A stretch of 64,000 nt of DNA from VFKI01 sp964647825 (GCA_964647825.1 CAZYJL010000002.1:1-64000); one strand, 5' to 3'. Positions 51,986 to 60,819 are shown, numbered from the stretch's first letter. Notes: a model not told the origin generated them from the letters alone. Numbers and translations: made by a program.

Positions 51986-53016
51986 ACTGAGTAATCCATG
52001 AACTGTTGCAGGAAACGCAAATTATTTTCAAATAACAAACGCAGATCCGTTATGCCATAACGTAACATACTCAGGCGATCGAGCCCTGCACCAAATGCCC
52101 AGCCAGCATAGTGATGATCATCGATACCCGCCATTCGCAACACTTCAGGATGAATCATTCCGCAACCTAATACTTCAAGCCAACCTGTTTGTTTACAAAT
52201 TCTGCAGCCTACTGCATCACACTGTAAGCAACCAATATCTACTTCTGCAGAAGGTTCTGTAAAAGGAAAATAAGAGGCACGAAAACGCACAGAGACTTTT
52301 TTTGCAAAAAAAGCTTCAAGAAATTCCGTCAGTACGCTTTTAAGATTTGCCAAGCTGACGTTCTCTATTTTATCAATCAACATACCTTCAATTTGGTGAA
52401 ACATCGGTGTATGCGTCAAATCAAAATCACGGCGATAAACACGTCCCATCGCAATCATACGCAACGGTAAAACACCTTGTTTCATCGCACGAATCTGCAC
52501 AGGAGACATGTGTGTTCGTAATAAGGTACCGTCTGCAAAATAAAATGTATCTTGCATCGCGCGAGCAGGATGAAATAGCGGGATATTTAAAGCTGAAAAA
52601 TTATGATAATCATCTTCAATTTCCGGGCCTTCCATCACATCAAAACCCTTTTTGATAAAATGGTTTTCGATACGTTGACGAGTCAAAGTAACAGGATGAA
52701 GTGTACCAAGCATGTGACGCCGCCCGGGCAAAGAGATATCCAGTGAATCCGCTGCAAGCTGTGCTGCAATTTTTTGCTGATTCAAAATGGTCACGCGATC
52801 TTCAATAAGCTGTTGTACTTTTTCTTTTAATTGATTGATTTGCTGACCCGCTTGTGGCCTTTCTGCGGCAGATAATTGGCCTAACGTTTTTAATTGCTCG
52901 GTAATTTTTCCTTTCTTTCCCAACCAAATCACCCGGCAATCATCTAATGCCTTTAAATCGACTGCATCTGCAATTTCTTGCCTTGCTTGCTTAAACAGTT
53001 CATCCAGAATAGTCAT
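51982..53016 (-). CDS. pheS: Phenylalanine--tRNA ligase alpha subunit
   Basis: Catalytic subunit of PheRS, 344 residues. It has an N-terminal coiled coil (RPQAGQQINQLKEKVQQLI) and class II motif 2 (HTPMFHQIEGMLIDK) and motif 3 (GWAFGAGLDRLSMLRYGI) regions. Transcription from the infC-rpmI-rplT side has to pass a strong hairpin terminator 60 nt upstream of the ATG, suggesting attenuation. Confidence 0.97.
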   Translation of the reverse strand: MTILDELFKQARQEIADAVDLKALDDCRVIWLGKKGKITEQLKTLGQLSAAERPQAGQQINQLKEKVQQLIEDRVTILNQQKIAAQLAADSLDISLPGRRHMLGTLHPVTLTRQRIENHFIKKGFDVMEGPEIEDDYHNFSALNIPLFHPARAMQDTFYFADGTLLRTHMSPVQIRAMKQGVLPLRMIAMGRVYRRDFDLTHTPMFHQIEGMLIDKIENVSLANLKSVLTEFLEAFFAKKVSVRFRASYFPFTEPSAEVDIGCLQCDAVGCRICKQTGWLEVLGCGMIHPEVLRMAGIDDHHYAGWAFGAGLDRLSMLRYGITDLRLLFENNLRFLQQFMDYSV

Positions 53017-53071
53017 GCTTATTCCCGTCGCTACTTTACATTTTTCCTCTTACAGGAAAAACGGGGATCAC

Positions 53072-53123
53072 AAAAAAAAACTTCTCTTCTTCACGCTGAC
53101 CAGCAGAATCAAGAAGAGAAGTT
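53072..53123 (-). terminator. Strong hairpin with U tract between rplT and pheS (terminator or attenuator)
   Basis: On the minus strand AACTTCTCTTCTT and AAGAAGAGAAGTT form a perfect 13-bp stem with a 19-nt loop, followed by a run of nine T. It lies 26 nt after the rplT stop. Only about 55 nt separate it from the pheS ATG, with no convincing promoter, so pheST is probably reached by read-through. E. coli pheST is controlled by attenuation at the corresponding place. Confidence 0.8.
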
Positions 53124-53148
53124 CAAAACAACTTCATGCGATTATAAA

Positions 53149-53556
53149 CTAACTTGCTAACGCAGTATTTACCTGTTCTGTTGACAGATTCGCTGACTGT
53201 TCTGCTAAGACAGTCTTAGCTTGTTCAGCAAGGGCGGTAAATGCCGCACGATCATGAACAGCAATATCTGCTAATACTTTACGATCTACTTCAATTGCCA
53301 ATTTCTTTAAACAATTCATAAAAACGCTATAAGACAAACCATTTTCACGCGCAGCAGCATTGATACGAATAATCCACAATGCTCTAAAATCACGTTTTTT
53401 CTGACGGCGGTCACGATATGCATACTGTGCAGCTCGTGTGACAGCCTGTTTCGCAACACGATACACGCGACTGCGCGCACCATAATAACCTTTGGCTTTA
53501 GCTAGTACTTTTTTGTGTCTAGCGCGTGCCGTGACACCTCTTTTAACTCTTGGCAT
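53149..53556 (-). CDS. rplT: 50S ribosomal protein L20
   Basis: Early-assembling 23S rRNA-binding protein, and translational repressor of rpmI-rplT in E. coli. The 135-residue protein begins MPRVKRGVTARARHKKVL and has the RRQKKRDFRALWIIRINAAAREN core. It is about 17 residues longer than usual, with an extra C-terminal tail (EQSANLSTEQVNTALAS). It follows rpmI by 44 nt. Confidence 0.97.
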   Translation of the reverse strand: MPRVKRGVTARARHKKVLAKAKGYYGARSRVYRVAKQAVTRAAQYAYRDRRQKKRDFRALWIIRINAAARENGLSYSVFMNCLKKLAIEVDRKVLADIAVHDRAAFTALAEQAKTVLAEQSANLSTEQVNTALAS

Positions 53557-53600
53557 AACATGTCTCCTGAAACGGGGAGAAGAAAGGGAGAAGAAAAAAC

Positions 53601-53795
53601 CTAACGATCAAGCAGCATGCGAGCAACTGAACGCACATCTGACGCATCCACTTGTGCATTTGCACGCAAATGGCGTTTACGTTTAGTTGATTTATGACCC
53701 AGCATATGATTACGATTTGCTCGACGGCATTTATAACCACTGCCCGTCGCGCGAAAGCGTTTTGCTGCTCCACGATTTGATTTTAATTTTGGCAT
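53601..53795 (-). CDS. rpmI: 50S ribosomal protein L35
   Basis: A 64-residue ribosomal protein starting MPKLKSNRGAAKRFRATGSG and containing KCRRANRNHMLGHKSTKRKRHLR. It lies between infC and rplT in the standard order. Confidence 0.97.
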   Translation of the reverse strand: MPKLKSNRGAAKRFRATGSGYKCRRANRNHMLGHKSTKRKRHLRANAQVDASDVRSVARMLLDR

Positions 53796-53862
53796 AATGA
53801 CTTACTCCACTTTCACTTTGTTTTTAATACAGGTAACTAGGCAACTTAAGAAAATACAGAAC

Positions 53863-54381
53863 TTAAGTTTTTTTGGGCCCGACCACCATGACCATCTGTC
53901 GACCTTCTAATTTTGGACGCTGTTCAGCTATCCCATGTCCATCCAAATCTTTCACAATTCGTTCTAAAAGCTGCGTACCAAGGCTTGCATGCGCCATTTC
54001 ACGCCCACGAAACCGAACAGTGATTTTTACTTTATCGCCTTCTTCCAAAAAGCGAATCATATTCCGTAATTTGACTTGATAATCCGCCTCTTCTGTTCCT
54101 GGGCGAATCTTGACTTCCTTGATGTGAATAAGCTTTTGCTTTTTACGTGCAGCCGCTTTTCGTTTACTTTGTTGATAAGTAAATTTGCCGAAATCCATAA
54201 TGCGGCAAACAGGCGGCTTGGCATCAGGTGATATTTCAACCAAATCAAGACCTGCTTCTTCACTTAACCGTCTGGCTTCACGAGTCGGCAAAACACCCAA
54301 CTGCTCACCTTCAGCATCAATCAACCGGACTTCCGGCACCCTAATTTCTCCGTTAATCCGGAGTTTTTTTTCTACGCTAAT
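53863..54381 (-). CDS. infC: Translation initiation factor IF-3, AUU start
   Basis: Keeps 30S subunits free and checks start codons. The 172-residue protein contains INGEIRVPEVRLID, the N-domain, a Lys-rich linker and the C-domain (VKIRPGTEEADYQVKLRNMIRFL). No ATG fits: ATT at 54381 has GGAGG 8 nt upstream and restores the normal N-terminus (ISVEKKLRINGEIRVPEV), whereas the GTG at 54339 would drop 14 conserved residues. The ATT shares one base with the thrS TAG stop (ATTAG). An AUU start lets IF-3 repress its own translation, as known in E. coli. Confidence 0.93.
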   Translation of the reverse strand: MSVEKKLRINGEIRVPEVRLIDAEGEQLGVLPTREARRLSEEAGLDLVEISPDAKPPVCRIMDFGKFTYQQSKRKAAARKKQKLIHIKEVKIRPGTEEADYQVKLRNMIRFLEEGDKVKITVRFRGREMAHASLGTQLLERIVKDLDGHGIAEQRPKLEGRQMVMVVGPKKT

Positions 54382-56311
54382 TACCGCTTCCTCCGATCAT
54401 GATCCGACCCCGCAATGCAATCGCTTCTTTTATCAATAGCAAAAAAGCATCGATCGATAGGCTTCCCCTATCTTCTCCTTCGCGGGTCCGAACCGAAACA
54501 GTGCGACTTTCAACCTCACGATCACCCACTACCAACAGCCAAGGCACAGACTGCAAAGTATGCTGGCGGATTTTAAAGCCGATCTTCTCGTTTCTCAAGT
54601 CCGATCTTGCCCGAATGCCATGTTTCTTTAAAAAATCGACGATTTCTTCCGCAAAACCAGCTGTTCGATCCGTAATATTCATCACAACGACTTGCAAAGG
54701 CGCTAACCAAGCCGGCAATTTACCCGCCGTATGTTCTAACAAAATACCAATAAATCGCTCAAACGAACCTAAAATAGCACGGTGCAGCATCACTGGGGTC
54801 TTTTTACTGCTATCTTCTGCAATATAATAAGCACCAAGACGTTCTGGTTGACTATAATCAAGCTGCAGCGTACCACACTGCCACTGCCGACCAAGCGAAT
54901 CTTTCAAATGGAACTCTACTTTTGGGCCATAAAACGCGCCTTCGCCCGGTAGTAATTCAAAGGGAAGTCCTGCAGCCACTAACGCATCCGAAAGCGCCCG
55001 TTCTGCCTCATCCCATAACGCATCTTCACCTATACGTTTTTCTGGACGTGTCGCAAGGCGGACAATCACTTCGGTAAACCCAAAATCCTGATAAACTTCA
55101 ACGACTAAACGCATAAATCGGAGCGCTTCATCTTGTAGCTGGTTATCAGTACAAAAAATATGCGCATCATCCTGCACTAGTTGACGCACTCGCATCAGGC
55201 CATGCATCGACCCTGACAATTCATTACGATGGACGCAACCAAACTCCGCTAATCGCACAGGTAAGTCACGATAACTATGTAACGTATCTTTGAAAATTTG
55301 CACATGACACGGGCAATTCATTGGTTTTAATGCATACTGCCGATTTTCAGATTCGACCGTAAACATTTCTTTACCAAACATCGCCCAATGTCCCGATTTC
55401 TTCCAAAGATCCAGATCAACCAACTGCGGCGTCACGACCTCTTCATAACCATTGGCGGTAATTTTTTCACTAATATAACGCTTAATTTCACGATAAATCG
55501 TCCACCCATTTGCATGCCAAAAAACCATGCCGGGTGCTTCTTCTTGAAAATGGAACAAGTCTAGCGTTTTACCAATACGACGATGATCGCGTTTTTCAGC
55601 CTCAGCTATACGTGTTAGATAAGCATCCAAGGCTTGTTTATCTGCCCAAGCGGTGCCATAAATACGCTGCAACATTTCATTTGCAGAATCACCCCGCCAA
55701 TACGCACCTGCAACACGTGTCAATTTAAATGCTTTTAAACAACCCGTTGACGGAACGTGTGGCCCACGGCAGAGATCTGTAAAATCACCCTGTTGATACA
55801 CGGTTAATGTGTCTGACGCAGGAATGGCCTCAATAATTTTTGCTTTATACTCTTCGCCTAATTCCCGAAAAAAATGGATCGCTTCATCACGCATCATGAC
55901 ACGACGTGTCACAACAAGATCTTGCTTTGCCAATGCATGCATTTTTTCTTCGATTAAAATAAGATCTTCTGGGGTAAATGCACGCCCAAACGCAAAGTCA
56001 TAATAAAAACCATCTTCAATCACTGGGCCAATCGTGACCTGCGCTTCTGGAAAAAGGGATTTCACGGCATGTGCCAAAAGATGTGCGGTAGAATGCCTAA
56101 TCACTTCAAGGCCTTCTTCACTAGTCGCTGTGATAATACTGACAGATGCATCCTGCTCAATGCTGCAAGACAGATCGACTATTTTGTCATTCACTTTGCC
56201 TGCAATTGCGGCACGAGCTAAACCTGCACCAATACTCGCAGCGATCTCTGCAACAGTAACAGCCTGAGCATATTTTTTTTGATTGCCATCCGGCAAGGTA
56301 ATGATGGGCAT
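54377..56311 (-). CDS. thrS: Threonine--tRNA ligase
   Basis: Class II synthetase, 644 residues. It has the N-terminal TGS domain (MPIITLPDGNQKKYAQ), the editing domain (RHSTAHLLAHAVKSLFP with HxxxH and later C/H ligands), the zinc-dependent catalytic core (MNCPCHVQIF; HRNELSGSMHGLMRVR; MLHRAILGSFERFI), and an anticodon-binding domain. tRNA-Val ends 28 nt before the ATG on the same strand, so the two are probably transcribed together. The stop overlaps the infC AUU codon. Confidence 0.97.
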   Translation of the reverse strand: MPIITLPDGNQKKYAQAVTVAEIAASIGAGLARAAIAGKVNDKIVDLSCSIEQDASVSIITATSEEGLEVIRHSTAHLLAHAVKSLFPEAQVTIGPVIEDGFYYDFAFGRAFTPEDLILIEEKMHALAKQDLVVTRRVMMRDEAIHFFRELGEEYKAKIIEAIPASDTLTVYQQGDFTDLCRGPHVPSTGCLKAFKLTRVAGAYWRGDSANEMLQRIYGTAWADKQALDAYLTRIAEAEKRDHRRIGKTLDLFHFQEEAPGMVFWHANGWTIYREIKRYISEKITANGYEEVVTPQLVDLDLWKKSGHWAMFGKEMFTVESENRQYALKPMNCPCHVQIFKDTLHSYRDLPVRLAEFGCVHRNELSGSMHGLMRVRQLVQDDAHIFCTDNQLQDEALRFMRLVVEVYQDFGFTEVIVRLATRPEKRIGEDALWDEAERALSDALVAAGLPFELLPGEGAFYGPKVEFHLKDSLGRQWQCGTLQLDYSQPERLGAYYIAEDSSKKTPVMLHRAILGSFERFIGILLEHTAGKLPAWLAPLQVVVMNITDRTAGFAEEIVDFLKKHGIRARSDLRNEKIGFKIRQHTLQSVPWLLVVGDREVESRTVSVRTREGEDRGSLSIDAFLLLIKEAIALRGRIMIGGSGN

Positions 56312-56339
56312 GAAAGAATCTCTTGCGACGAAAAAAAAC

Positions 56340-56414
56340 TGGTAGGCACGAGTGGGATCGAACCACCGACCACCACCATGTCAAGGTGATGCTCTACCAC
56401 TGAGCTACGTGCCT
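56340..56414 (-). tRNA. tRNA-Val (anticodon GAC)
   Basis: A 75-nt cloverleaf on the minus strand with acceptor AGGCACG/CGTGCCT, anticodon loop TTGACAT (anticodon GAC), T loop TTCGATC and encoded CCA (56342-56340). Confidence 0.96.
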
Positions 56415-56435
56415 GTACGTTCACGAAGACGCGGA

Positions 56436-56464
56436 AAGATAGCACTGGCTTTCATGAGAATCAA
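56436..56464 (-). promoter_or_regulatory. Sigma70 promoter of tRNA-Val (and probably thrS-infC)
   Basis: TTGATT (56464-56459), 17 nt, TATCTT (56441-56436), then a GC-rich discriminator, 22 nt before the tRNA 5' end. The nearest upstream DNA is the family II repeat copy F. Confidence 0.6.
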
Positions 56465-56476
56465 GAGAAGAATCCA

Positions 56477-56667
56477 GTAACATGACGAATCTGCGAGAAT
56501 ATTTTTTGACAACTTGACTGCATATCAGTTGCCCACCAGCTGTTGTAGTCATCGAAGCCATGCCCTTTCTGATGACATGAAGCGTGCTTTTATCAGTAAA
56601 ATGCAGCTTCCTGTTTATCCGTTGCGGTCAGCCAAGTCATCAAAAAATATTCCAGCTGATTTGTTAC
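56477..56667. repeat. Family II MITE-like element, copy F
   Basis: About 191 bp. The ends GTAACATGACGAATCTGCGAG and the inverse of GTAACAAATCAGCTGG are worn, but the inner arms GAATATTTTTTGACAACTT / AAGTCATCAAAAAATATTC and the core (CTTGACTGCAT, TGCCCTTTC, AGTAAAATGCAGCTTCCTG, TTGCGGTCAG) match copy E in the same orientation. It starts 12 nt after the uvrB stop (minus strand) and ends 12 nt before the tRNA-Val promoter. Confidence 0.75.
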
Positions 56668-56679
56668 ACTAACAACTCG

Positions 56680-58695
56680 CTAAAAACCTAAACTATCCTT
56701 TTGAATTTCATGAATCAGATCTCGAATCGCTGCAGCTTGCTCAAACTCAAGTTGATGAGCATGTTCATACATTTTCTTCTCAAGTGCGGCAATTTCTAAT
56801 TTTTGCTTATCCAATGGCAATAATTTCAGCGCCATTTTTTTATCTTGTGTATCATGCTTGCCACCATACAACTTACTACGCACCGTCCCTTCAGAATAAG
56901 CGCCTTCCATAATATCGCGTACAGCTTTTGAAACACCCACCGGCGTGATGCCATGCGCTTCGTTAAACAACTGCTGTTTTTTGCGACGCCTTTCTGTTTC
57001 TTCCATAGCACGTTGCATTGAACCAGTTACTGTATCTGCGTATAAAATAGCCCGACCATCCACATGCCGTGCAACACGTCCGATTGTCTGTATTAATGCA
57101 GTTTCTGAACGTAAAAAACCTTCTTTATCTGCATCTAAAATTGCCACCAGAGACACTTCTGGCATATCCAATCCTTCGCGCAGTAAATTAATACCGACAA
57201 GCACATCAAAAACACCCAAACGCAAATCACGAATAATTTCAACCCGCTCAACAGTACCCACATCGGAATGCAAATAACGCACACGCACGGCATGTTCTGC
57301 CAAATAATCTGTCAAATCCTCAGCCATACGTTTTGTCAGTGTAGTAACTAAAACACGTTCATTTTTTTGTTTACATAATGTAATTTCTGATAACACATCA
57401 TCGACCTGATGCGTTGCAGGCCGCACAATCACAATGGGATCCAACAAACCTGTTGGACGAACGACTTGCTCGACAATTTGACCTGAGCACTCTATTTCAT
57501 AAGCACTTGGTGTTGCAGAAACATAAATCGTTTGAGGTTGACGCGCTGTAAATTCATCAAAACGCAACGGGCGATTATCTAACGCTGAAGGTAAACGAAA
57601 ACCATATTCAACGAGTGTTTCTTTACGCGAACGATCACCACGATACATCCCACGTAATTGCGGCACCGTCACGTGTGATTCATCAATCACTAGCAATGCA
57701 TCATCAGGGAGATAATCAAACAATGTCGGCGGCGGCTCACCCGCTGCACGCCCAGACAGATACCGAGAATAGTTTTCTATACCGGGGCAATAACCTAATT
57801 CGTTCATTAATTCCAAATCATAACGCGTGCGTTGTTCCAGACGCTGTAATTCAACCAATTTATTTAATTCACGTAATTGTTGTAAGCGCTGCTTTAATTC
57901 TTCTTTGATTAATTCAATCGAATCTGTCACACGCCCGCGCGATGTCACATAATGTGATTTCGGATAAATAGTTAGACGCGGCACACGACGTGAAATTTCA
58001 CCCGTTAAAGGATCAAAATAACATAGATTTTCAATTTCATCTTCAAATAATTCAATACGAACAGCTTCACGTTCAGATTCCGCCGGATAAATATCAATCA
58101 CTTCGCCACGCACGCGATATGTTGCGCGCGCTAAATCGATATCATTCCGTGAGTATTGTAATTCAGCGAGCCGTCTTAATAATTGACGTTGGTCAATCCG
58201 ATCCCCACGATTCAAATGCATGACCATACTGAGATACATGCGCGGATCACCCAACCCATAAATCGCAGAGACGGTTGCGACAATAATACTGTCACGACGT
58301 TCTAATAATGCACGTGTTGCCGATAAACGCATTTGCTCAATATGGTCGTTGATCGATGCATCTTTCGCGATATACGTATCAGACGAAGGGACATACGCTT
58401 CAGGTTGGTAATAATCATAGTAAGAAACAAAATATTCAACCGCATGCGACGGAAAAAATTCCTGCATTTCGCCATATAATTGCGCTGCCAGTGTTTTGTT
58501 TGGAGCCAGCACTAACGCCGGACGATTCACCGCAGCAATGACATTCGCAATGGTAAAGGTTTTACCCGAGCCCGTGACACCCAATAGCGTTTGATGTGCT
58601 AACCCATCTTGCAATCCCGTCGTTAAACGACGAATCGCCTCTGGCTGATCCCCTGCGGGTTGAAAACGTGAAGCAAGCTGAAAAAGTTGTGTCAT
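56680..58695 (-). CDS. uvrB: Excinuclease ABC subunit B
   Basis: Damage-verifying helicase of excision repair, 671 residues. It has Walker A GVTGSGKTFTIANV, the beta-hairpin region YFVSYYDYYQPEAYVPSSDTYI, DESHVTVPQLRGMYRGDRSRK, helicase motif VI QTIGRVARHVDGRAI and the C-terminal UVR domain that binds UvrC (EKKMYEHAHQLEFEQAAAIRDLI). The ATG at 58695 gives the family N-terminus MTQLFQLASRFQPAGDQPEAI. It diverges from aspC. No LexA-type box (CTGT-N8-ACAG) is visible in the 93-bp intergenic region. Confidence 0.97.
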   Translation of the reverse strand: MTQLFQLASRFQPAGDQPEAIRRLTTGLQDGLAHQTLLGVTGSGKTFTIANVIAAVNRPALVLAPNKTLAAQLYGEMQEFFPSHAVEYFVSYYDYYQPEAYVPSSDTYIAKDASINDHIEQMRLSATRALLERRDSIIVATVSAIYGLGDPRMYLSMVMHLNRGDRIDQRQLLRRLAELQYSRNDIDLARATYRVRGEVIDIYPAESEREAVRIELFEDEIENLCYFDPLTGEISRRVPRLTIYPKSHYVTSRGRVTDSIELIKEELKQRLQQLRELNKLVELQRLEQRTRYDLELMNELGYCPGIENYSRYLSGRAAGEPPPTLFDYLPDDALLVIDESHVTVPQLRGMYRGDRSRKETLVEYGFRLPSALDNRPLRFDEFTARQPQTIYVSATPSAYEIECSGQIVEQVVRPTGLLDPIVIVRPATHQVDDVLSEITLCKQKNERVLVTTLTKRMAEDLTDYLAEHAVRVRYLHSDVGTVERVEIIRDLRLGVFDVLVGINLLREGLDMPEVSLVAILDADKEGFLRSETALIQTIGRVARHVDGRAILYADTVTGSMQRAMEETERRRKKQQLFNEAHGITPVGVSKAVRDIMEGAYSEGTVRSKLYGGKHDTQDKKMALKLLPLDKQKLEIAALEKKMYEHAHQLEFEQAAAIRDLIHEIQKDSLGF

Positions 58696-58737
58696 CTCTC
58701 TTTTTTTACCATAATCTGCAGCCATTTACCGTATGCG

Positions 58738-58755
58738 CTCTCTCGCCGGAGAGAG
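58738..58755. promoter_or_regulatory. Palindrome in the uvrB/aspC divergent region
   Basis: CTCTCTC, 4 nt, GAGAGAG (perfect 7-bp arms) lies in the middle of the 93-bp space between uvrB and aspC. It could be an operator shared by both genes or a leader hairpin; no factor is recognised. Confidence 0.35.
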
Positions 58756-58788
58756 ACAAATAATAACAAACTTATTGGATCATACCCT

Positions 58789-59979
58789 ATGTCTAAAGAA
58801 CTTGCTGCACGTGTCCTTGCGATTAAACCCTCCCCCACGCTCGCTGTTTCTGCACGCGCTGATGCGCTTGCGGCCAGTGGAAAAGACATTATCAGCCTCT
58901 CAGTGGGTGAACCAGACTTCGACACACCGGATCCTATTAAACAAGCAGCTATTGAGGCAATCCATCAAGGTCAAACAAAATATACAGCTGTGGAAGGCAC
59001 TGCCCAATTAAAACAAGCTATTATTCAAAAATTTGCACGCGACAACCAGCTTGAGTTCGACCCCAGTGAAATTATTGTCTCCTGTGGCGCTAAACATAGC
59101 TTATTTAACCTCTTTGCCGCTTTATTAAACCCAGGTGATGAAATCATTATTCCGGCACCTTACTGGGTCTCTTACCCTGATATGGCGATACTGATGGGCG
59201 CAAAACCTGTCATTATCAATGCCTCACATGAGCAACACTTTAAAATCACACCAGCACAGCTAGCTGCTGCGATAACACCAGCAACTCGCTTACTCGTCTT
59301 AAATAGCCCCTCTAACCCAACGGGTGTCGCTTACTCAAAAACAGAACTTGCCGCCCTCGCAGAAGTCCTGCTTGATTATCCAGATGTCATGATTGTCAGT
59401 GACGATATTTATGAACATACGCTCTGGCATCCCGAAAAATTCAGTAATATTTTAATGGCTTGTCCAACTTTACGAGACCGTTGCATTATCGTGAATGGCG
59501 TCTCAAAAGCGTATGCTATGACCGGTTGGCGCATCGGTTATGCCGCAGGACCTGCCAAAGTAATCAGCGCGATGAAGAAAATCCAGTCACAAAGTACCTC
59601 AGGGCCATGCAGCATCTCTCAAGCAGCCGCAACGGCCGCCCTTGCTGGTGATCAAAGCTGCATTTTACCCATGGTAAAAGCCTATCGTGAACGTCATGAT
59701 TACATTTTAAATGCTTTACAAAGTATGTCCGGCATCACCGTAGCCCCCTGTGATGGGACTTTTTACTTATTTCCTTGTGTTCAAAATTATATAACAGGCA
59801 CAAATGGCATTCAGGATGATATCCAACTTGCCGACTACCTGCTGGATAAAGCAGAAATTGCTGTTGTACCTGGCTCAGCCTTCGGTGCACCAGGTTATCT
59901 GCGAATTTCTTATGCAACAAGCATGGAAAAAATCCATAAAGCCATGCAACGAATGCACGAAGCGCTGGCTAAATTATAA
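58789..59979 (+). CDS. aspC: Aspartate/aromatic aminotransferase (class I, AspC/AatA type)
   Basis: PLP enzyme converting aspartate and 2-oxoglutarate to oxaloacetate and glutamate. The 396-residue protein shows LSVGEPDFDTP near the start, NSPSNPTGVAYS, SDDIYEHTLW and VNGVSKAYAMTGWRIGYAAGP with the PLP Lys. It belongs to the 1-gamma/AatA branch rather than E. coli AspC. The ATG at 58789 was chosen for the family N-terminus; the frame is open up to 58687 but that part overlaps uvrB. A family I repeat begins 7 nt after the stop. Confidence 0.93.
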   Translation: MSKELAARVLAIKPSPTLAVSARADALAASGKDIISLSVGEPDFDTPDPIKQAAIEAIHQGQTKYTAVEGTAQLKQAIIQKFARDNQLEFDPSEIIVSCGAKHSLFNLFAALLNPGDEIIIPAPYWVSYPDMAILMGAKPVIINASHEQHFKITPAQLAAAITPATRLLVLNSPSNPTGVAYSKTELAALAEVLLDYPDVMIVSDDIYEHTLWHPEKFSNILMACPTLRDRCIIVNGVSKAYAMTGWRIGYAAGPAKVISAMKKIQSQSTSGPCSISQAAATAALAGDQSCILPMVKAYRERHDYILNALQSMSGITVAPCDGTFYLFPCVQNYITGTNGIQDDIQLADYLLDKAEIAVVPGSAFGAPGYLRISYATSMEKIHKAMQRMHEALAKL

Positions 59980-59986
59980 GTGGCTG

Positions 59987-60117
59987 AGGTCTGTTGACAA
60001 TTGGTTATTTTTAATCATGTTACGAGAAAACAGAAAGTTTTCGAAAATCAAATTCAATCAAGGAGAGTGTATTTGATGTTAAAATGATTAGAAATAACCA
60101 ATTATCAACAGACCCTA
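59987..60117. repeat. Family I MITE-like element, copy C
   Basis: 131 bp, core inverted relative to copies A and B (ACGAGAAAACAG...TTTTCGAAAATCAAATTC...GTATTTGATGTTAAAATGATT). The ends are AGGTCTGTTGACAATTGGTTATTT (one G lost) and the inverse of TAGGGTCTGTTGATAATTGG. It begins 7 nt after aspC and ends 40 nt before the tRNA-Asn promoter. Confidence 0.85.
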
Positions 60118-60157
60118 AAAAAAATCAAAAAAAAAGACAATATAAGCAGACAATTGG

Positions 60158-60186
60158 TTGACGAAAACGAGATGCGATATTAGTAT
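60158..60186 (+). promoter_or_regulatory. Sigma70 promoter of tRNA-Asn
   Basis: TTGACG (60158-60163), 17 nt, TAGTAT (60181-60186), with a GC-rich discriminator (GCACGCTGC) and 24 nt to the tRNA 5' end. This is the typical form of a stringently controlled stable-RNA promoter. Confidence 0.7.
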
Positions 60187-60210
60187 GCACGCTGCAAACG
60201 TTGACCACAT

Positions 60211-60286
60211 TCCCCGGTAGCTCAGTCGGTAGAGCAATTGACTGTTAATCAATGGGTCACTGGTTCGAGTCCAGTCCGGGGAGCCA
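60211..60286 (+). tRNA. tRNA-Asn (anticodon GUU)
   Basis: A 76-nt cloverleaf: acceptor TCCCCGG/CCGGGGA, anticodon loop CTGTTAA (anticodon GTT), T loop TTCGAGT, encoded CCA at 60284-60286. Confidence 0.97.
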
Positions 60287-60819
60287 GTTTTTTATCAATA
60301 GATAAGAAAAATCTACGTAAAATAGAAATTACAACTCAAGCTTTCTCTTTGCTTTTTTTCATGCCAGCATGTTTTTAGTTAGTACCCAGAAAATGGTAGA
60401 TTAAAAGATCTAAATACCGCGCATAAATCACGATATGATAGCGTTAATCATCTTGTCATCCCGCGTGATCTAGAATGCTGATAAAAGTTATATTTTGAGT
60501 TGATTTTAAAGACGGTTGATAGCGCGCATAAAGCACGGTATGACAGCATATTCTGTTAAATATAATTGAAAAAATAATTTAATTCATATAATACCTCTCC
60601 CTAAGCTTATTTGAAATTCACACTCCATACACCTGAGCAGTTAAAATTTTTATTAAATTCGCACAAAAAATAGCCAAAAAACCTCCATACAAAAAAATAA
60701 AAACTAGACACAAAAAAAACTTTCCGCTAGGTTAAGTTAGAATTGCTATTTAAAATTTAATTTTAAATAGCAAAAATAGCGAATTAGTTTTTTAATCACA
60801 TGGAATGAGGTACATCATT
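60287..60819. other. Intergenic region with a degenerate direct repeat
   Basis: About 530 bp with no gene that I trust. Two related stretches of about 28 nt at 60416-60443 (ACCGCGCATAAATCACGATA...) and 60520-60547 (AGCGCGCATAAAGCACGGTA...), both followed by TGAYAGC, are direct repeats about 104 bp apart. The first is followed by CTTGTCATCCCGCGTGATC. The rest is AT-rich, with poly-A and poly-T runs. Confidence 0.5.

Noticed and set aside
53123..53137. Possible four-residue leader peptide (Met-Lys-Leu-Phe) just before the pheST hairpin.
   Set aside because: It has no Shine-Dalgarno sequence and only one Phe codon, so it cannot be supported as a sensor of Phe-tRNA; kept only as a thought within the attenuator finding.
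58696..58788. LexA (SOS) box upstream of uvrB.
   Set aside because: No CTGT-N8-ACAG-like site is visible; only the CTCTCTC/GAGAGAG palindrome is present.
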